From Flavobacteriales bacterium (GTDB lineage Bacteria > Bacteroidota > Bacteroidia > Flavobacteriales_F > PHOS-HE28): 64,000 nucleotides of DNA. How positions within the stretch are numbered: position 1 is the first letter of the stretch; every line of letters starts with the position of its first letter. The notes beneath the pieces were generated by a model that worked only from the letters and a program-made list of their open reading frames with translations, was not told the origin of the DNA and ran no database searches. Shown here in pieces: positions 1-8,429 of this stretch. The translations under genes and the position numbers were made by a program. Location: contig JACJZI010000004.1 in NCBI GenBank assembly GCA_020635655.1, positions 62,001-126,000 of the forward strand, in the 5' to 3' direction.

Positions 1-1338
1 CGCATCATAGGACACCGGTACGTTGAAGTTGAACGGGTCCAGACCGGGCAGGGTGTCCCCGCACTGGCCGAGGAAGGGCTCCAACAGCGGCCAGCTCACA
101 TCGAAGCGACCGAAGTAGTCATTGACGTTGTTCGCGCAACTGGCCTGCCCGCCATACAGCTGCCCGATGATGTGATGTTGCTCGTTCCAAAGACCGCTTC
201 CGCTGCTTCCGGGTTCCGTGGTGCCGACATCCCAGGCCGGTATGTGCCAGCAGTCCGCGGGGCCGTTCCCCACGTCGATGTTCTGTGGATCGGCGGGATC
301 GAAATTGTGACTGATCTTCTTGATGTCGCCGCTGGGGTGGTGGATGCATGTCTCCGATTGCGGTGCGGCCCCGCTCTTGTCCCACCCGGCGTAGTAGGGG
401 TTGAAGCTCTGTGGTGGTCGGCTGCTCAGTTCCAATAGGGCCACATCGCTGCCGCCACTGTTCACCAACAGGGTGCTGCCCGTGATGGTATAGTTCATGG
501 GCCCCTGCGCCGTGGGGGTGCAATCCGGGCTCTCCCAGAGGAACTGGAACACCCAGGTCGCCGGATTCCCGCTTCCCACGCAATGATTGGCCGTGAGCAG
601 ATAGGGCGTGCTGTCCTGGGCGCAATCGTTCAGCAGGGTGCCGGTGCAATAGCCGCCTCCCAGGATCAGGCGGGCCACCGAGCGGATCTCAGGGCGCCAG
701 TCGTCGCCGTCCGGACAGATCGTGTTCACGTTGCACGGACCGCTGTCACCGAAGTCCTTCAGCAGACCGAACGGGTCGCGATAGGCATGGGTGACCTCCG
801 TGAGCGACAGGGCGCCCTCACCGGCCACTGCCGCTGGCTCATCGTATTCGATCGTGATCCGGTCGCCCACCATCGGGGCCATGCCCAATGCCTGGTACCC
901 GGGATTGCTCGCAGCGGTGAATGCACCACGCACCGCGCCAGGCTCATTGTACACGAATACCCGGGCCCCGTCCGGGATCACGTACGTATCAAAGGCCAGG
1001 CCGATCCCGATGGCATCGGGACAGTGCACCTCGAGGCGCCAGACCCGGTCACCGTTCGGCAATTGGTCCCAGGTACCGGCGTTCGCGAGGGAGGCGAGCA
1101 CCTGGTGTGAATACCCGAAACGGGCGGGTCCTTTCAGGCCCGAGGCGGCCCGTTGGGCATCCTCTGCACGCAATGCTTGTACATCGATCGCCGGTAGCTC
1201 GAGCGTTGGGGGTGGGGACCAACCCAATTTGGCCGCGAGGGGTCCGTACGGACGGCCACCGAAGGACACCTGGGCATGCGCCTGGAACATCCAGGAACAC
1301 AACAGGAATAGAGCGGAAGAGAGTACTGATCGCTGCAT
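1..1338 (-). CDS. Secreted trypsin-like serine protease, 3' end outside window
   Basis: I translated the minus strand from the ATG at 1338 and found 446 codons without a stop up to base 1, so the C-terminus lies outside the window. Residues 1-23 form a signal peptide ending AHAQ. The protein aligns along its whole length with the next gene upstream (1443-3023). The chymotrypsin-fold triad is visible: His252 in LTANHC, Asp298 in GGSDVALLEL, and Ser379 in PGSSGSGLW. The cysteine-rich layout and the PSGDIKKIS stretch resemble bacterial lysyl endopeptidase-type secreted proteases. The paralogue carries a C-terminal sorting domain, so this one probably does too, but that part is not visible. A possible -7 box TATCTTGC lies at 1370-1377. 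The function is extracellular proteolysis by family inference; the cleavage specificity is unknown. Confidence 0.85.
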   Translation of the reverse strand, partial: MQRSVLSSALFLLCSWMFQAHAQVSFGGRPYGPLAAKLGWSPPPTLELPAIDVQALRAEDAQRAASGLKGPARFGYSHQVLASLANAGTWDQLPNGDRVWRLEVHCPDAIGIGLAFDTYVIPDGARVFVYNEPGAVRGAFTAASNPGYQALGMAPMVGDRITIEYDEPAAVAGEGALSLTEVTHAYRDPFGLLKDFGDSGPCNVNTICPDGDDWRPEIRSVARLILGGGYCTGTLLNDCAQDSTPYLLTANHCVGSGNPATWVFQFLWESPDCTPTAQGPMNYTITGSTLLVNSGGSDVALLELSSRPPQSFNPYYAGWDKSGAAPQSETCIHHPSGDIKKISHNFDPADPQNIDVGNGPADCWHIPAWDVGTTEPGSSGSGLWNEQHHIIGQLYGGQASCANNVNDYFGRFDVSWPLLEPFLGQCGDTLPGLDPFNFNVPVSYDA

Positions 1339-1387
1339 GGGCGGATTTCGGTGCGTTCCCGAACAAAGTGCAAGATAGCGAGCAATG

Positions 1388-1419
1388 AAAAGGGCGTACG
1401 CCGCTGCGAACGCCCTTTC
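1388..1419 (-). terminator. Hairpin terminator between the two protease genes
   Basis: AAAGGGCGT (1389-1397) pairs with ACGCCCTTT (1410-1418) around a 12-base loop. Read on the minus strand the hairpin ends in TTTTC, and it sits just after the stop of the upstream protease (1443). It therefore fits an intrinsic terminator separating the two paralogues, so each is probably transcribed from its own promoter. Confidence 0.6.
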
Positions 1420-1442
1420 GTGGGATCTTGAACGGTCCGCGC

Positions 1443-3023
1443 TCAGCGCTCCAGCGCCACCCGGGCGACCTGGTGCTGACCAGGGCCGGTCAGTTCCAGC
1501 AGGTAGACCCCTGCGGGTCGGTCGCTCAGGTCAAGTTCCAGCAGGCGCTGCCCGCCATCCAGCGCAAGGTCCATCAACGAACGGCCCAGCGCATCGCGAA
1601 GGATCAGATGAGCGCCCGCTGTCGCGCCATCGGGCAGTGCTACGGAGACCTGGTCCCGGGCGGGATTGGGCGCGACCGATAGGGAGTTGAGCGCGATGTG
1701 CGTATTGATACCCACGGTCGAGGGTTGTCCCTCCAGCGTATTGCCGCATCCGTTATTGGGGTCCAGGTACTGCTCCAGGAGCGGCCAGCTCACACTGAAA
1801 CGTCCGAAGTAGTCATTGTAGTTGTAGGAACAGGAGGCCTGGCCACCGAACAGTTGACCGATCAAAAGGCCGTTGTCACCCCAGAGCCCACTGCCCGAGG
1901 ACCCGCCCTCCGTCGTGCCGTCATCCCAGTGGGAGATCTTCCAGCACTGGGCGCCGCTGAAATTGCTGTTCGTGGGTGCCTGGTAGTCGAAACTGATCTT
2001 CTTGATGTCGCCACTCGGATGATGGATGCAGGTGGCATTGGCCGGCGCGACGCCGGAATGGTCCCAGCCACTGAAGAACGGGTCGTAGTTGGCGGGAACA
2101 CTGTTGTTGAGCTCCAGCAGGGCCACATCGCTTCCGGAGTTGTGCACCAGCACGTCGGCGCCCACGACCGTGTGTGATGCGGGTGCGCTCTGCGTGGGCG
2201 TACAGGTCGGACTCTCCCAGTTGAACAGGAACACCGCGTTGTTCATGTTGAAATTCACCGCCTCCACACAATGGTTGGCGGTGAGGAAGTAGGGCGTGTC
2301 ATCCTGCGCACAGTTGTTCAACAGTTGACCGGTGCACAGATATCCGCTGAACGAGATGCGGGCCACCGAACGGATCTGGTCGCGCCAGGGGTCACCCTCC
2401 GGGCAGATCACATTGTTGTTGCAGGCCCCGCTGTCGTTCAGCCCCTTGGTCAGACCAAGGATGTCCCGGTAGGCATGGGTCACGTGACCGATGTGCAGAT
2501 GGCCTTGCCCGGCCAAGCCGGCCGGTTCGTCATATTCCACGGTGACCCGGTCCCCGGAGATGGGACGCACGGCCATCCGATGGTATCCGGCATGGCTCGC
2601 TGCGGTGAACGCGCCTGCTACATCGCCGGTCTCGTTGTAGACGAAGACCCGACCGCCCTCCGGCACCACGTAGGTGTCGAATACGAGATCGATGCTGTAG
2701 GCCCCCGGGCAATAGAGGTCCACACGCCAGACACGGTCCCCGTTCGGGAGGGTGCTCCAGATGCCCTCATGCTGCGAGTCCACGTTCGCGGCTTGTTCCA
2801 TGCCATAGCGGTAGGGGCCCTTGATCCCCTGGGCGGCGCGCGCAGCGTCCTCGGCCAACAGGGAAGCGGCATCCACCTCCGGAAAGGCGATCGTTGGTGG
2901 TTGGGGCAGCAGACCGTGTGGATGGATGTGGCCGATGGGTGTACCGCTGAACTGGATCTGGGCGGAGATGGGCACGGCGATGAGGACAGCAAGAAGGCCC
3001 GCCAGGGTATGCGATCTCTTCAT
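1443..3023 (-). CDS. Secreted trypsin-like serine protease with T9SS C-terminal domain
   Basis: 526 residues. The start was placed at the ATG at 3023 because it gives a clean signal peptide (MKRSHTLAGLLAVLIAVPISAQ). Residues 24-200 are a propeptide-like region. The protease domain has His251 (LTANHC), Asp299 (GSDVALLEL) and Ser376 (GGSSGSG). Residues about 440-526 form a beta-rich tail with the APNPARDQVSV and AGVYLLEL signatures of type IX secretion sorting domains, so the enzyme is probably exported across the outer membrane and anchored or released. It is a tandem duplicate of the gene at 1-1338. The closest family is the lysyl endopeptidase / trypsin-like group; the substrate is unknown. 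Confidence 0.87.
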   Translation of the reverse strand: MKRSHTLAGLLAVLIAVPISAQIQFSGTPIGHIHPHGLLPQPPTIAFPEVDAASLLAEDAARAAQGIKGPYRYGMEQAANVDSQHEGIWSTLPNGDRVWRVDLYCPGAYSIDLVFDTYVVPEGGRVFVYNETGDVAGAFTAASHAGYHRMAVRPISGDRVTVEYDEPAGLAGQGHLHIGHVTHAYRDILGLTKGLNDSGACNNNVICPEGDPWRDQIRSVARISFSGYLCTGQLLNNCAQDDTPYFLTANHCVEAVNFNMNNAVFLFNWESPTCTPTQSAPASHTVVGADVLVHNSGSDVALLELNNSVPANYDPFFSGWDHSGVAPANATCIHHPSGDIKKISFDYQAPTNSNFSGAQCWKISHWDDGTTEGGSSGSGLWGDNGLLIGQLFGGQASCSYNYNDYFGRFSVSWPLLEQYLDPNNGCGNTLEGQPSTVGINTHIALNSLSVAPNPARDQVSVALPDGATAGAHLILRDALGRSLMDLALDGGQRLLELDLSDRPAGVYLLELTGPGQHQVARVALER

Positions 3024-3090
3024 TTTTCGATTTCCTTGGGTTCTTTGAACGAGGCAATGGACCCGCGGAGCGAGGTCCCATAGCGCCCGC

Positions 3091-3098
3091 CAAAAATA
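3091..3098 (-). promoter_or_regulatory. Predicted -7 box TATTTTTG for the protease gene
   Basis: The minus strand reads TATTTTTG, a perfect match to the Bacteroidota TAnnTTTG box, 68 bases before the ATG at 3023 and 20 bases past the uvrB stop. Confidence 0.5.
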
Positions 3099-3117
3099 GC
3101 GCTCCGTGCAGGTCGGA

Positions 3118-5196
3118 TCATGCCCGATCTCCGCTGGTCTTGGGATCCCCATCGCGGTCCTCCAGGAGCTTGCGCATGGCGAACAGCTCGTCGCGCAGCT
3201 GTGCAGCGGCCACGTAGTCCTGCTGCTTGGCGGCCTTGTGCATCTCCTTCTCCAGGATCGCGCAGTTCTTTTCCAGCTGCTCCGTTGACATATAGGCTAC
3301 GACCGGATCGGCGGCCATGCTCAGTTCCTGGGGCTCCACGTAGGCGTGCAGCGGTCTGTCCTCACGCACTTCGAGCACGGAGGTCTGCCGCAGGATGTCC
3401 GCACGATCGCGCTTGATCGGGGTGGGCGTGATGCCATGCGCCTCGTTGTAGGCCATCTGTTTGGCGCGTCGTCGCTCCGTCTCTTCCATCGTACGGCGCA
3501 TGCTGTCGGTGATCTTGTCCGCATAGAAGATCACCAGGCCGTTCACGTTGCGGGCGGCCCTGCCTGCGGTCTGGGTCAGCGAGCGGTCGCTGCGCAGGAA
3601 CCCCTCCTTGTCCGCATCGATCACGGCCACCAGGCTCACCTCCGGCAGGTCGAGCCCCTCCCGCAGAAGGTTCACGCCCACCAGAACATCGAACAGACCG
3701 AGACGGAGCTGGCGCAGGATCTCGATCCGTTCCAGGGTGTCCACCTCACTGTGGATGTACTTGCATTTCACACCGTTCTTCGCCAGAAACTCGCTCAATT
3801 CCTCGGCCATGCGCTTGGTGAGGGTGGTCACCAGCACGCGCTCCTGCCGCTGTGTCCGGTGGCGGATCTCATCCAGCAGGTCGTCGATCTGGTCCGTGCT
3901 CGGTCGCACTTCGATCGGTGGGTCCAGCAGGCCGGTGGGGCGTACCACTTGTTCCACCACGATGCCCTCGCTCAGCTCCAGTTCCATGTTCGCCGGCGTT
4001 GCGCTCACGAACATGGTCTGGCCCATGAGCCCCTGGAACTCATCGAAGGTGAGCGGTCGGTTGTCCATCGCGCTGGGCAGCCGGAAGCCGTATTCCACCA
4101 GGTTCTTCTTGCGGCTGCGGTCGCCGCCGTACATCGCCATCACCTGCGGGATCGTGGCGTGGCTCTCGTCGATCACCAGCAGGTAGTCCTCGGGGAAGTA
4201 GTCGATCAGGCAGAAGGGGCGTTGGCCGGCATCACGCTGATCGAAGTACCGGCTGTAGTTCTCGATGCCCGAGCAATAGCCCAGCTCCCGCATCATCTCC
4301 AGGTCGTACCGCGTGCGTTCCTCCAGGCGCTTCGCCTCCAGGGACTTGCCGATCGACCGGAAGAAGTCCACCTGTTTGACCATATCCTCCTCGATTTGCT
4401 GCAGCGCGGCGTTCATCGTATCGCGGCTGGTCACGAAGATGTTGGCAGGATAGACAGCGGTGTTCTCAATGGGTTCCTGTGTGCGGCCTGTCAGGGTGTC
4501 GAACCGCTCCAGGCGTTCGATCTCGTCCCCCCAGAAATGGATACGCAGGCCCTCATCAGCATAGGCCAGCATCACCTCCACCACATCGCCCTTCACGCGG
4601 AAATTGCCGCGGGTGGGATCGATGTCCTTACGGCTGTAAAGCCCCTCCACCAGTTCCAGCAGGAGCTTGTTCCGGGAGATCTTCTGGCCCTTGGCCAGAT
4701 GCACGACGCTCTTGTGGAACTCCGCCGGGTTCCCGATGCCGTAGATGCAGCTCACGCTGGCCACCACGATCACGTTCCGCCGTCCGCTCAGCAGCGCGCT
4801 CGTGGCGCTCAGACGCAGTTTCTCGATCTCGTCGTTGATCGAAAGGTCCTTCTCGATGTACGTGTTGGTCACCGGCAGGTAGGCCTCCGGCTGGTAGTAA
4901 TCGTAGTAGCTGACGAAGTACTCAACGCGGTCGTTCGGGAAGAAATGCTTGAATTCGCCATAGAGCTGTGCGGCGAGGGTCTTGTTGTGGCTGAGGATCA
5001 ACGCGGGCCGGTCCAGTTGTTCGATCACATTGGCGATCGTGAACGTCTTTCCGCTTCCCGTCACACCCAGCAGGGTCTGATAGGGCATACCGGCATTCAC
5101 GCCCTCCACCAATTGACGGATCGCCTCGGGCTGGTCGCCGGTGGGCTGGAATTCGGAACTGAGCGTGAAGGACACGGAAGGCGCAAAGATCGTCAT
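3118..5196 (-). CDS. uvrB: Excinuclease ABC subunit B
   Basis: 692 residues, the usual UvrB length. UvrB is the damage-verifying helicase-like subunit of nucleotide excision repair and works with UvrA and UvrC in the cytoplasm. Visible motifs: Walker A GVTGSGKT at residues 44-51, the beta-hairpin region around SYYDYYQPEAYLP, the helicase motif DESHATIPQ, motif V/VI (LLREGLDLPEV, QTAGRAARN), and a C-terminal UVR coiled-coil motif (LEKEMHKAAKQQDYVAAAQLRDEL) that contacts UvrC. uvrA is not in the window. The gene reads toward the protease genes but a predicted promoter separates them, so co-transcription is not needed. Confidence 0.97.
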   Translation of the reverse strand: MTIFAPSVSFTLSSEFQPTGDQPEAIRQLVEGVNAGMPYQTLLGVTGSGKTFTIANVIEQLDRPALILSHNKTLAAQLYGEFKHFFPNDRVEYFVSYYDYYQPEAYLPVTNTYIEKDLSINDEIEKLRLSATSALLSGRRNVIVVASVSCIYGIGNPAEFHKSVVHLAKGQKISRNKLLLELVEGLYSRKDIDPTRGNFRVKGDVVEVMLAYADEGLRIHFWGDEIERLERFDTLTGRTQEPIENTAVYPANIFVTSRDTMNAALQQIEEDMVKQVDFFRSIGKSLEAKRLEERTRYDLEMMRELGYCSGIENYSRYFDQRDAGQRPFCLIDYFPEDYLLVIDESHATIPQVMAMYGGDRSRKKNLVEYGFRLPSAMDNRPLTFDEFQGLMGQTMFVSATPANMELELSEGIVVEQVVRPTGLLDPPIEVRPSTDQIDDLLDEIRHRTQRQERVLVTTLTKRMAEELSEFLAKNGVKCKYIHSEVDTLERIEILRQLRLGLFDVLVGVNLLREGLDLPEVSLVAVIDADKEGFLRSDRSLTQTAGRAARNVNGLVIFYADKITDSMRRTMEETERRRAKQMAYNEAHGITPTPIKRDRADILRQTSVLEVREDRPLHAYVEPQELSMAADPVVAYMSTEQLEKNCAILEKEMHKAAKQQDYVAAAQLRDELFAMRKLLEDRDGDPKTSGDRA

Positions 5197-5319
5197 GCGA
5201 GGGCGGTGCGCATCCGGATCGGACCGGTCGTTTTAACAGTCGGTCAAAAAAAATGTTGATCCCGAACACATCGCTTCGCGACGCCCAAAGCTTTGCCCCG
5301 TCCAATAATGACACGGACC

Positions 5320-5796
5320 ATGAAAAACAGTTTGCATGCCGCCGCCCTGATGAGCGGCCTGTTGTTCGCCGCAGCCGCGAGCGCCCAAGGCAACGCCCAC
5401 ACCACCGATCCGGTATCCCGACCGGAGAGCGCCACCGCCCAGCGTGCCCCGCATGCGGCGATGATCTGGCGGGACCTGGATGTGGACCGCATGACCAAGG
5501 AACTTGGCCTGAGCACCGATCAAACGGACCGATTGAGGGAGATCGATCAACGCTACGCCAAGAGCCATGACGAATTGAAGACGAAGGAGCAGACCATGGG
5601 CAGGGAGGAGAACATGAAGATGGAGGCGGCCATGCTCCGTGAGCGCGAGGTGCAGGTGAAGAGCGTCCTGACCGCCGAGCAATACAACAAATGGGACAGG
5701 GGTAGGAGCGCGATGCGCGCGGAAGCGGCATCCGGCTCGTCGGTCCATGGGAAGGCCGATGCTTCGGCTCCCAAGGCGAAGGCCACCGTACGGTGA
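5320..5796 (+). CDS. Small periplasmic protein with helical, charged mature part
   Basis: 158 residues from the ATG at 5320, chosen because it starts a clean signal peptide (MKNSLHAAALMSGLLFAAAASAQ); an in-frame ATG at 5311 is possible. The mature protein is rich in Lys, Glu and Met and predicted helical. It contains a LGLSTDQTDRLREIDQRY segment followed by LREREVQVKSVLTAEQYNKW. This resembles the LTxxQ / Spy-like periplasmic proteins, where a helix precedes a second LT-x-EQ motif. That suggests an envelope-stress chaperone or metal-responsive role, but the match is weak. A box AAGCTTTG (5288-5295) lies upstream and a strong hairpin follows, so it is probably a single-gene unit. Confidence 0.7.
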   Translation: MKNSLHAAALMSGLLFAAAASAQGNAHTTDPVSRPESATAQRAPHAAMIWRDLDVDRMTKELGLSTDQTDRLREIDQRYAKSHDELKTKEQTMGREENMKMEAAMLREREVQVKSVLTAEQYNKWDRGRSAMRAEAASGSSVHGKADASAPKAKATVR

Positions 5797-5820
5797 TCGG
5801 TCCAGGCCTTCTGCCGACCG

Positions 5821-5846
5821 CGAACGCCCCGGCAACGGGGCGTTCG
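5821..5846 (+). terminator. Hairpin terminator with GCAA tetraloop
   Basis: CGAACGCCCCG (5821-5831) and CGGGGCGTTCG (5836-5846) form a perfect 11-bp stem around a GCAA tetraloop. It lies 25 bases after the stop of the small periplasmic protein and before the ATPase operon. There is no T-tract, so termination strength is uncertain. Confidence 0.6.
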
Positions 5847-5923
5847 TGTGTCCGGCAGATGGGATACGGTCGGGATCGCGCACATTTGATGGACACAACG
5901 ATGGTCAGGGACAGCGTGACACG

Positions 5924-7393
5924 ATGAGCAGAGCGGGAACGAATGCGCACGGGACGGCAGCGGATCTGGGGACCGCTCCATCGCACTTGTCGGCTACCAG
6001 GGGTACCGTGGTCGCCGTTCACGGCAGTGTCGTGGACGTCCGCTTCCAGGGCGCGCTACCCTTGATCCACGCACTTTTGAGAGCGGGAGACGCCCCCGGG
6101 GTGGTCATCGAGGTGCGATCCCAACTGGATGAGCGGACCGTCCGTGGCATGGCCATGACCGCCGCACAAGGCCTGGCCCGGGGCATGACCGTGAAGGATA
6201 CCGGTGGGCCGCTGCAGGCTCCGGTCGGCCCCGGTCTTCGGTCGCGCATGCTCGATGTATTCGGCCAGGCCATCGATCGGGGCGGCCCCCTCACCGGGAT
6301 GTCCTGGCGCAGTGTGCATCAGCCACCACCACCGTTGTCACAGCGATCCGTGCGGTCCGAGGTCTTCGAAACAGGGATCAAGATCATCGATGTGCTGATG
6401 CCGTTGGAGCGCGGTGGCAAGGCCGGGCTCTTTGGTGGAGCTGGAGTGGGGAAGACCGTGCTGCTCACCGAGATGATCCACAATGTGATCAACAAGCAGG
6501 AGGGCATCAGTCTCTTCTGCGGGATCGGGGAACGCTGCCGCGAAGGTGCCGAACTGTATGCCACCGTGAAGGAGACCGGCGTCCTCCCGGGTATGGTGAT
6601 GGTTTTCGGTCAAATGAACGAGCTGCCGGGGAACCGCTTCCGCGTCGGACACACGGCATTGACCATGGCCGAGTACTTCCGCGATGAGGAACACCGCGAT
6701 GTCCTGCTGCTGATGGACAACATATTCCGGTTCATCCAGGCCGGCATGGAGGTCTCCGGCATGATGGGCCACATGCCGTCCCGGCTTGGCTACCAACCGA
6801 CGATGGGCACCGAACTGGCGGCGCTCGAGGAGCGCATCGCCAGCACCAGCACAGGTGCCATCACGTCGATCCAGGCGGTATACGTTCCGGCCGATGATCT
6901 CACGGACCCGGCCGCCGTTCACACCTTCTCCCATCTGTCGGCTTCCATCGTGCTCTCGCGCAAACGCGCCGGGGAAGGGCTGTACCCGGCGATCGATCCC
7001 CTGCGTTCGGGCTCGCGCATGGCCACGCCGGCCGTGATCGGCGAACGGCATGCCTGGCTCGCCATGGCCATACGCAGCACGCTGGCCAAGTACGAGGAAT
7101 TGAAGGACATCATCGCGATGCTCGGACTGGAGCAATTGTCAAGCGAGGACCGCCGGGTGGTGGACCGTGCGCGCAAGCTTGAGCGGTTCCTCACCCAGCC
7201 GTTCCATACCACCGGGTCGTACAGCAGCTACGAAGGGCGAACCGTAGGTCTTGCCGATGCCCTCGAGGGGTGCGAGCGGATCCTTCGGGATGAATGTGCC
7301 GCACTGCCGGAAAGCGCATTGTACATGGTCGGGACGATCGATGAAGCATTTCAAAGGACCAGCGCCCATGGAAGGACGGACCATGCATCTTAG
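5924..7393 (+). CDS. atpD: N-ATPase catalytic beta subunit
   Basis: 489 residues. Catalytic subunit of the F1-like head, where ATP is bound and hydrolysed or made. The P-loop GGAGVGKT is followed by LLTEMIHN, and the DELSEED-type region and nucleotide-site signatures (GIGERCREG, LLLMDNIFRFIQAGMEVSGMMGHMPSRLGYQPT) are present. The reading frame is open upstream, but the ATG at 5924 gives the expected N-terminus before the beta-barrel domain (TRGTVVAVHGSVVDVRF). First gene of an atpDCQRBEFAG cluster, the order that defines N-ATPases rather than the housekeeping F-ATPase order; atpC overlaps it by 11 bases. A promoter should lie in 5847-5923, but no convincing TAnnTTTG box is visible there. Confidence 0.95.
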   Translation: MSRAGTNAHGTAADLGTAPSHLSATRGTVVAVHGSVVDVRFQGALPLIHALLRAGDAPGVVIEVRSQLDERTVRGMAMTAAQGLARGMTVKDTGGPLQAPVGPGLRSRMLDVFGQAIDRGGPLTGMSWRSVHQPPPPLSQRSVRSEVFETGIKIIDVLMPLERGGKAGLFGGAGVGKTVLLTEMIHNVINKQEGISLFCGIGERCREGAELYATVKETGVLPGMVMVFGQMNELPGNRFRVGHTALTMAEYFRDEEHRDVLLLMDNIFRFIQAGMEVSGMMGHMPSRLGYQPTMGTELAALEERIASTSTGAITSIQAVYVPADDLTDPAAVHTFSHLSASIVLSRKRAGEGLYPAIDPLRSGSRMATPAVIGERHAWLAMAIRSTLAKYEELKDIIAMLGLEQLSSEDRRVVDRARKLERFLTQPFHTTGSYSSYEGRTVGLADALEGCERILRDECAALPESALYMVGTIDEAFQRTSAHGRTDHAS

Positions 7394-7796
7394 GATCCTG
7401 CTTCCTTCGGGAGTGTTCGCCGATGTGCCGGATGTTCGCCGGATGGTGGTGGAGTCGACGGACGGATATTTCGGTCTGTTGCCGCACCGGCTGGACGGTA
7501 CGCTGGCACTGGTGCCGGGGATACTCCACTACGAGACCCTGGAGGAGGGCGAGGTCTATCTGGCCATCGATGAAGGCATCCTGGTGAAGATCGGGCACGA
7601 GGTCTCGGTCTCCGTGCGCCATGCGACCGGCGGTGCCGACCTGGGCCATCTTCGCGAAGCCGTCGAACGGGAATTCCTCGCGTTGGACGAGCATGATCAG
7701 GTGGTCCGCTCCGCACTGGCCTGTTTGAATCCGGTTTTCTTCGCAGACTCGAACGTCTCCAGAAAGGCGCATGACCCGCACACCTCGTTCGGATGA
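7383..7796 (+). CDS. atpC: N-ATPase epsilon subunit
   Basis: 137 residues from the ATG at 7383, overlapping atpD by 11 bases. It has the N-terminal beta-sandwich of epsilon subunits (MHLRILLPSGVFADVPDVRRMVVESTDGYFGLLPHRLDGTLAL; pattern PxGxxxxxxVxxVxxxTxxGxxGxLPxH, with V in place of the usual A/E positions). It couples the central stalk to the c ring. The C-terminal helical part is short and poorly conserved, as seen in N-ATPase epsilon subunits. The stop lies inside the next gene (26-base overlap), pointing to translational coupling. Confidence 0.88.
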   Translation: MHLRILLPSGVFADVPDVRRMVVESTDGYFGLLPHRLDGTLALVPGILHYETLEEGEVYLAIDEGILVKIGHEVSVSVRHATGGADLGHLREAVEREFLALDEHDQVVRSALACLNPVFFADSNVSRKAHDPHTSFG

Positions 7797-8088
7797 CAAG
7801 GAGGACCTGGGCCGCGTGATCGGCCGCAAAGAGACGCGCCGTCTCAAAGGCCTGGAAAATGGCCACCGCAGCGTGTGGTCGGGCCTGGGCATGTTCGGGC
7901 TGATCGGGTGGTCCATCGCTCTGCCCACCATCGCTGGTGTCCTGGTCGGTTCGTGGTTGGATCACCGGTCCCCGGGTGGTCGGTCCTGGACGCTCACGTT
8001 GCTCGTGGCGGGACTGATGCTGGGATGCTTGAACGCCTGGCGCTGGGTGCTCCGGGAGGACAAGGAAATGCACGCCGACGACGAATGA
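7771..8088 (+). CDS. atpQ: N-ATPase accessory membrane protein AtpQ (AtpI-like)
   Basis: 105 residues with a charged N-terminus (DDKEDLGRVIGRKETRRLKG) and two membrane segments (about 39-60 and 72-91). The pattern GLIGWSIALPTIAGVLVGSWLDHR...WTLTLLVAGLMLGCLNAWRWV matches the AtpI/AtpZ-like family that N-ATPase operons carry in this slot. It is thought to help assemble the rotor ring. It overlaps atpC by 26 bases and atpR by four (ATGA). The assignment rests on position and topology together. Confidence 0.85.
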   Translation: MTRTPRSDDKEDLGRVIGRKETRRLKGLENGHRSVWSGLGMFGLIGWSIALPTIAGVLVGSWLDHRSPGGRSWTLTLLVAGLMLGCLNAWRWVLREDKEMHADDE

Positions 8089-8429
8089 TCACCACCGGAC
8101 TGCTCATACGGACCATGTTCTCGCTCCTCGCGGGGATCGCGCTCGGCATTTTCTTTTTCGGTGGCCTGTGGACCACCGTGCGCCATGGCATGACCTCGGA
8201 TCGTCCTGCTCTCTGGTTCCTGGGAAGCTTCGTGCTGCGCCTCGCCGTCCTGCTTGCCGGCCTGTATCTCGTCATGCGCTACGGCCGCGCTGCAGGATCG
8301 CTTGCCGCATTGGGTGGGATCATCGCCGTACGTGTCCTGACCATCCGCATGGCACGACGCACATCCCGGTCGTCGCGCCCCGAGAACGCCGCTGAAAGCC
8401 CAACCCATGGAGCTGAGCCCCGATCATAG
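8085..8429 (+). CDS. atpR: N-ATPase accessory membrane protein AtpR
   Basis: 114 residues from the ATG at 8085, which overlaps the atpQ stop (ATGA). Three membrane segments are seen: about 8-28, 44-62 and 66-84. The spacing of short loops (FGGLWTTVRHGM, FLGSFVLRLAVLLAGLYLVMRYGR) matches AtpR proteins, which are found only in N-ATPase operons. Its role is not settled; an assembly or ion-binding role has been suggested. The C-terminal 30 residues are hydrophilic and overlap the start of atpB by 23 bases. Confidence 0.85.
   Translation: MITTGLLIRTMFSLLAGIALGIFFFGGLWTTVRHGMTSDRPALWFLGSFVLRLAVLLAGLYLVMRYGRAAGSLAALGGIIAVRVLTIRMARRTSRSSRPENAAESPTHGAEPRS

Noticed and set aside
3346..5259. Plus-strand 637-aa ORF opposite uvrB
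   Set aside because: Antisense shadow; His/Val/Leu-rich without any domain, while uvrB is unambiguous on the other strand.
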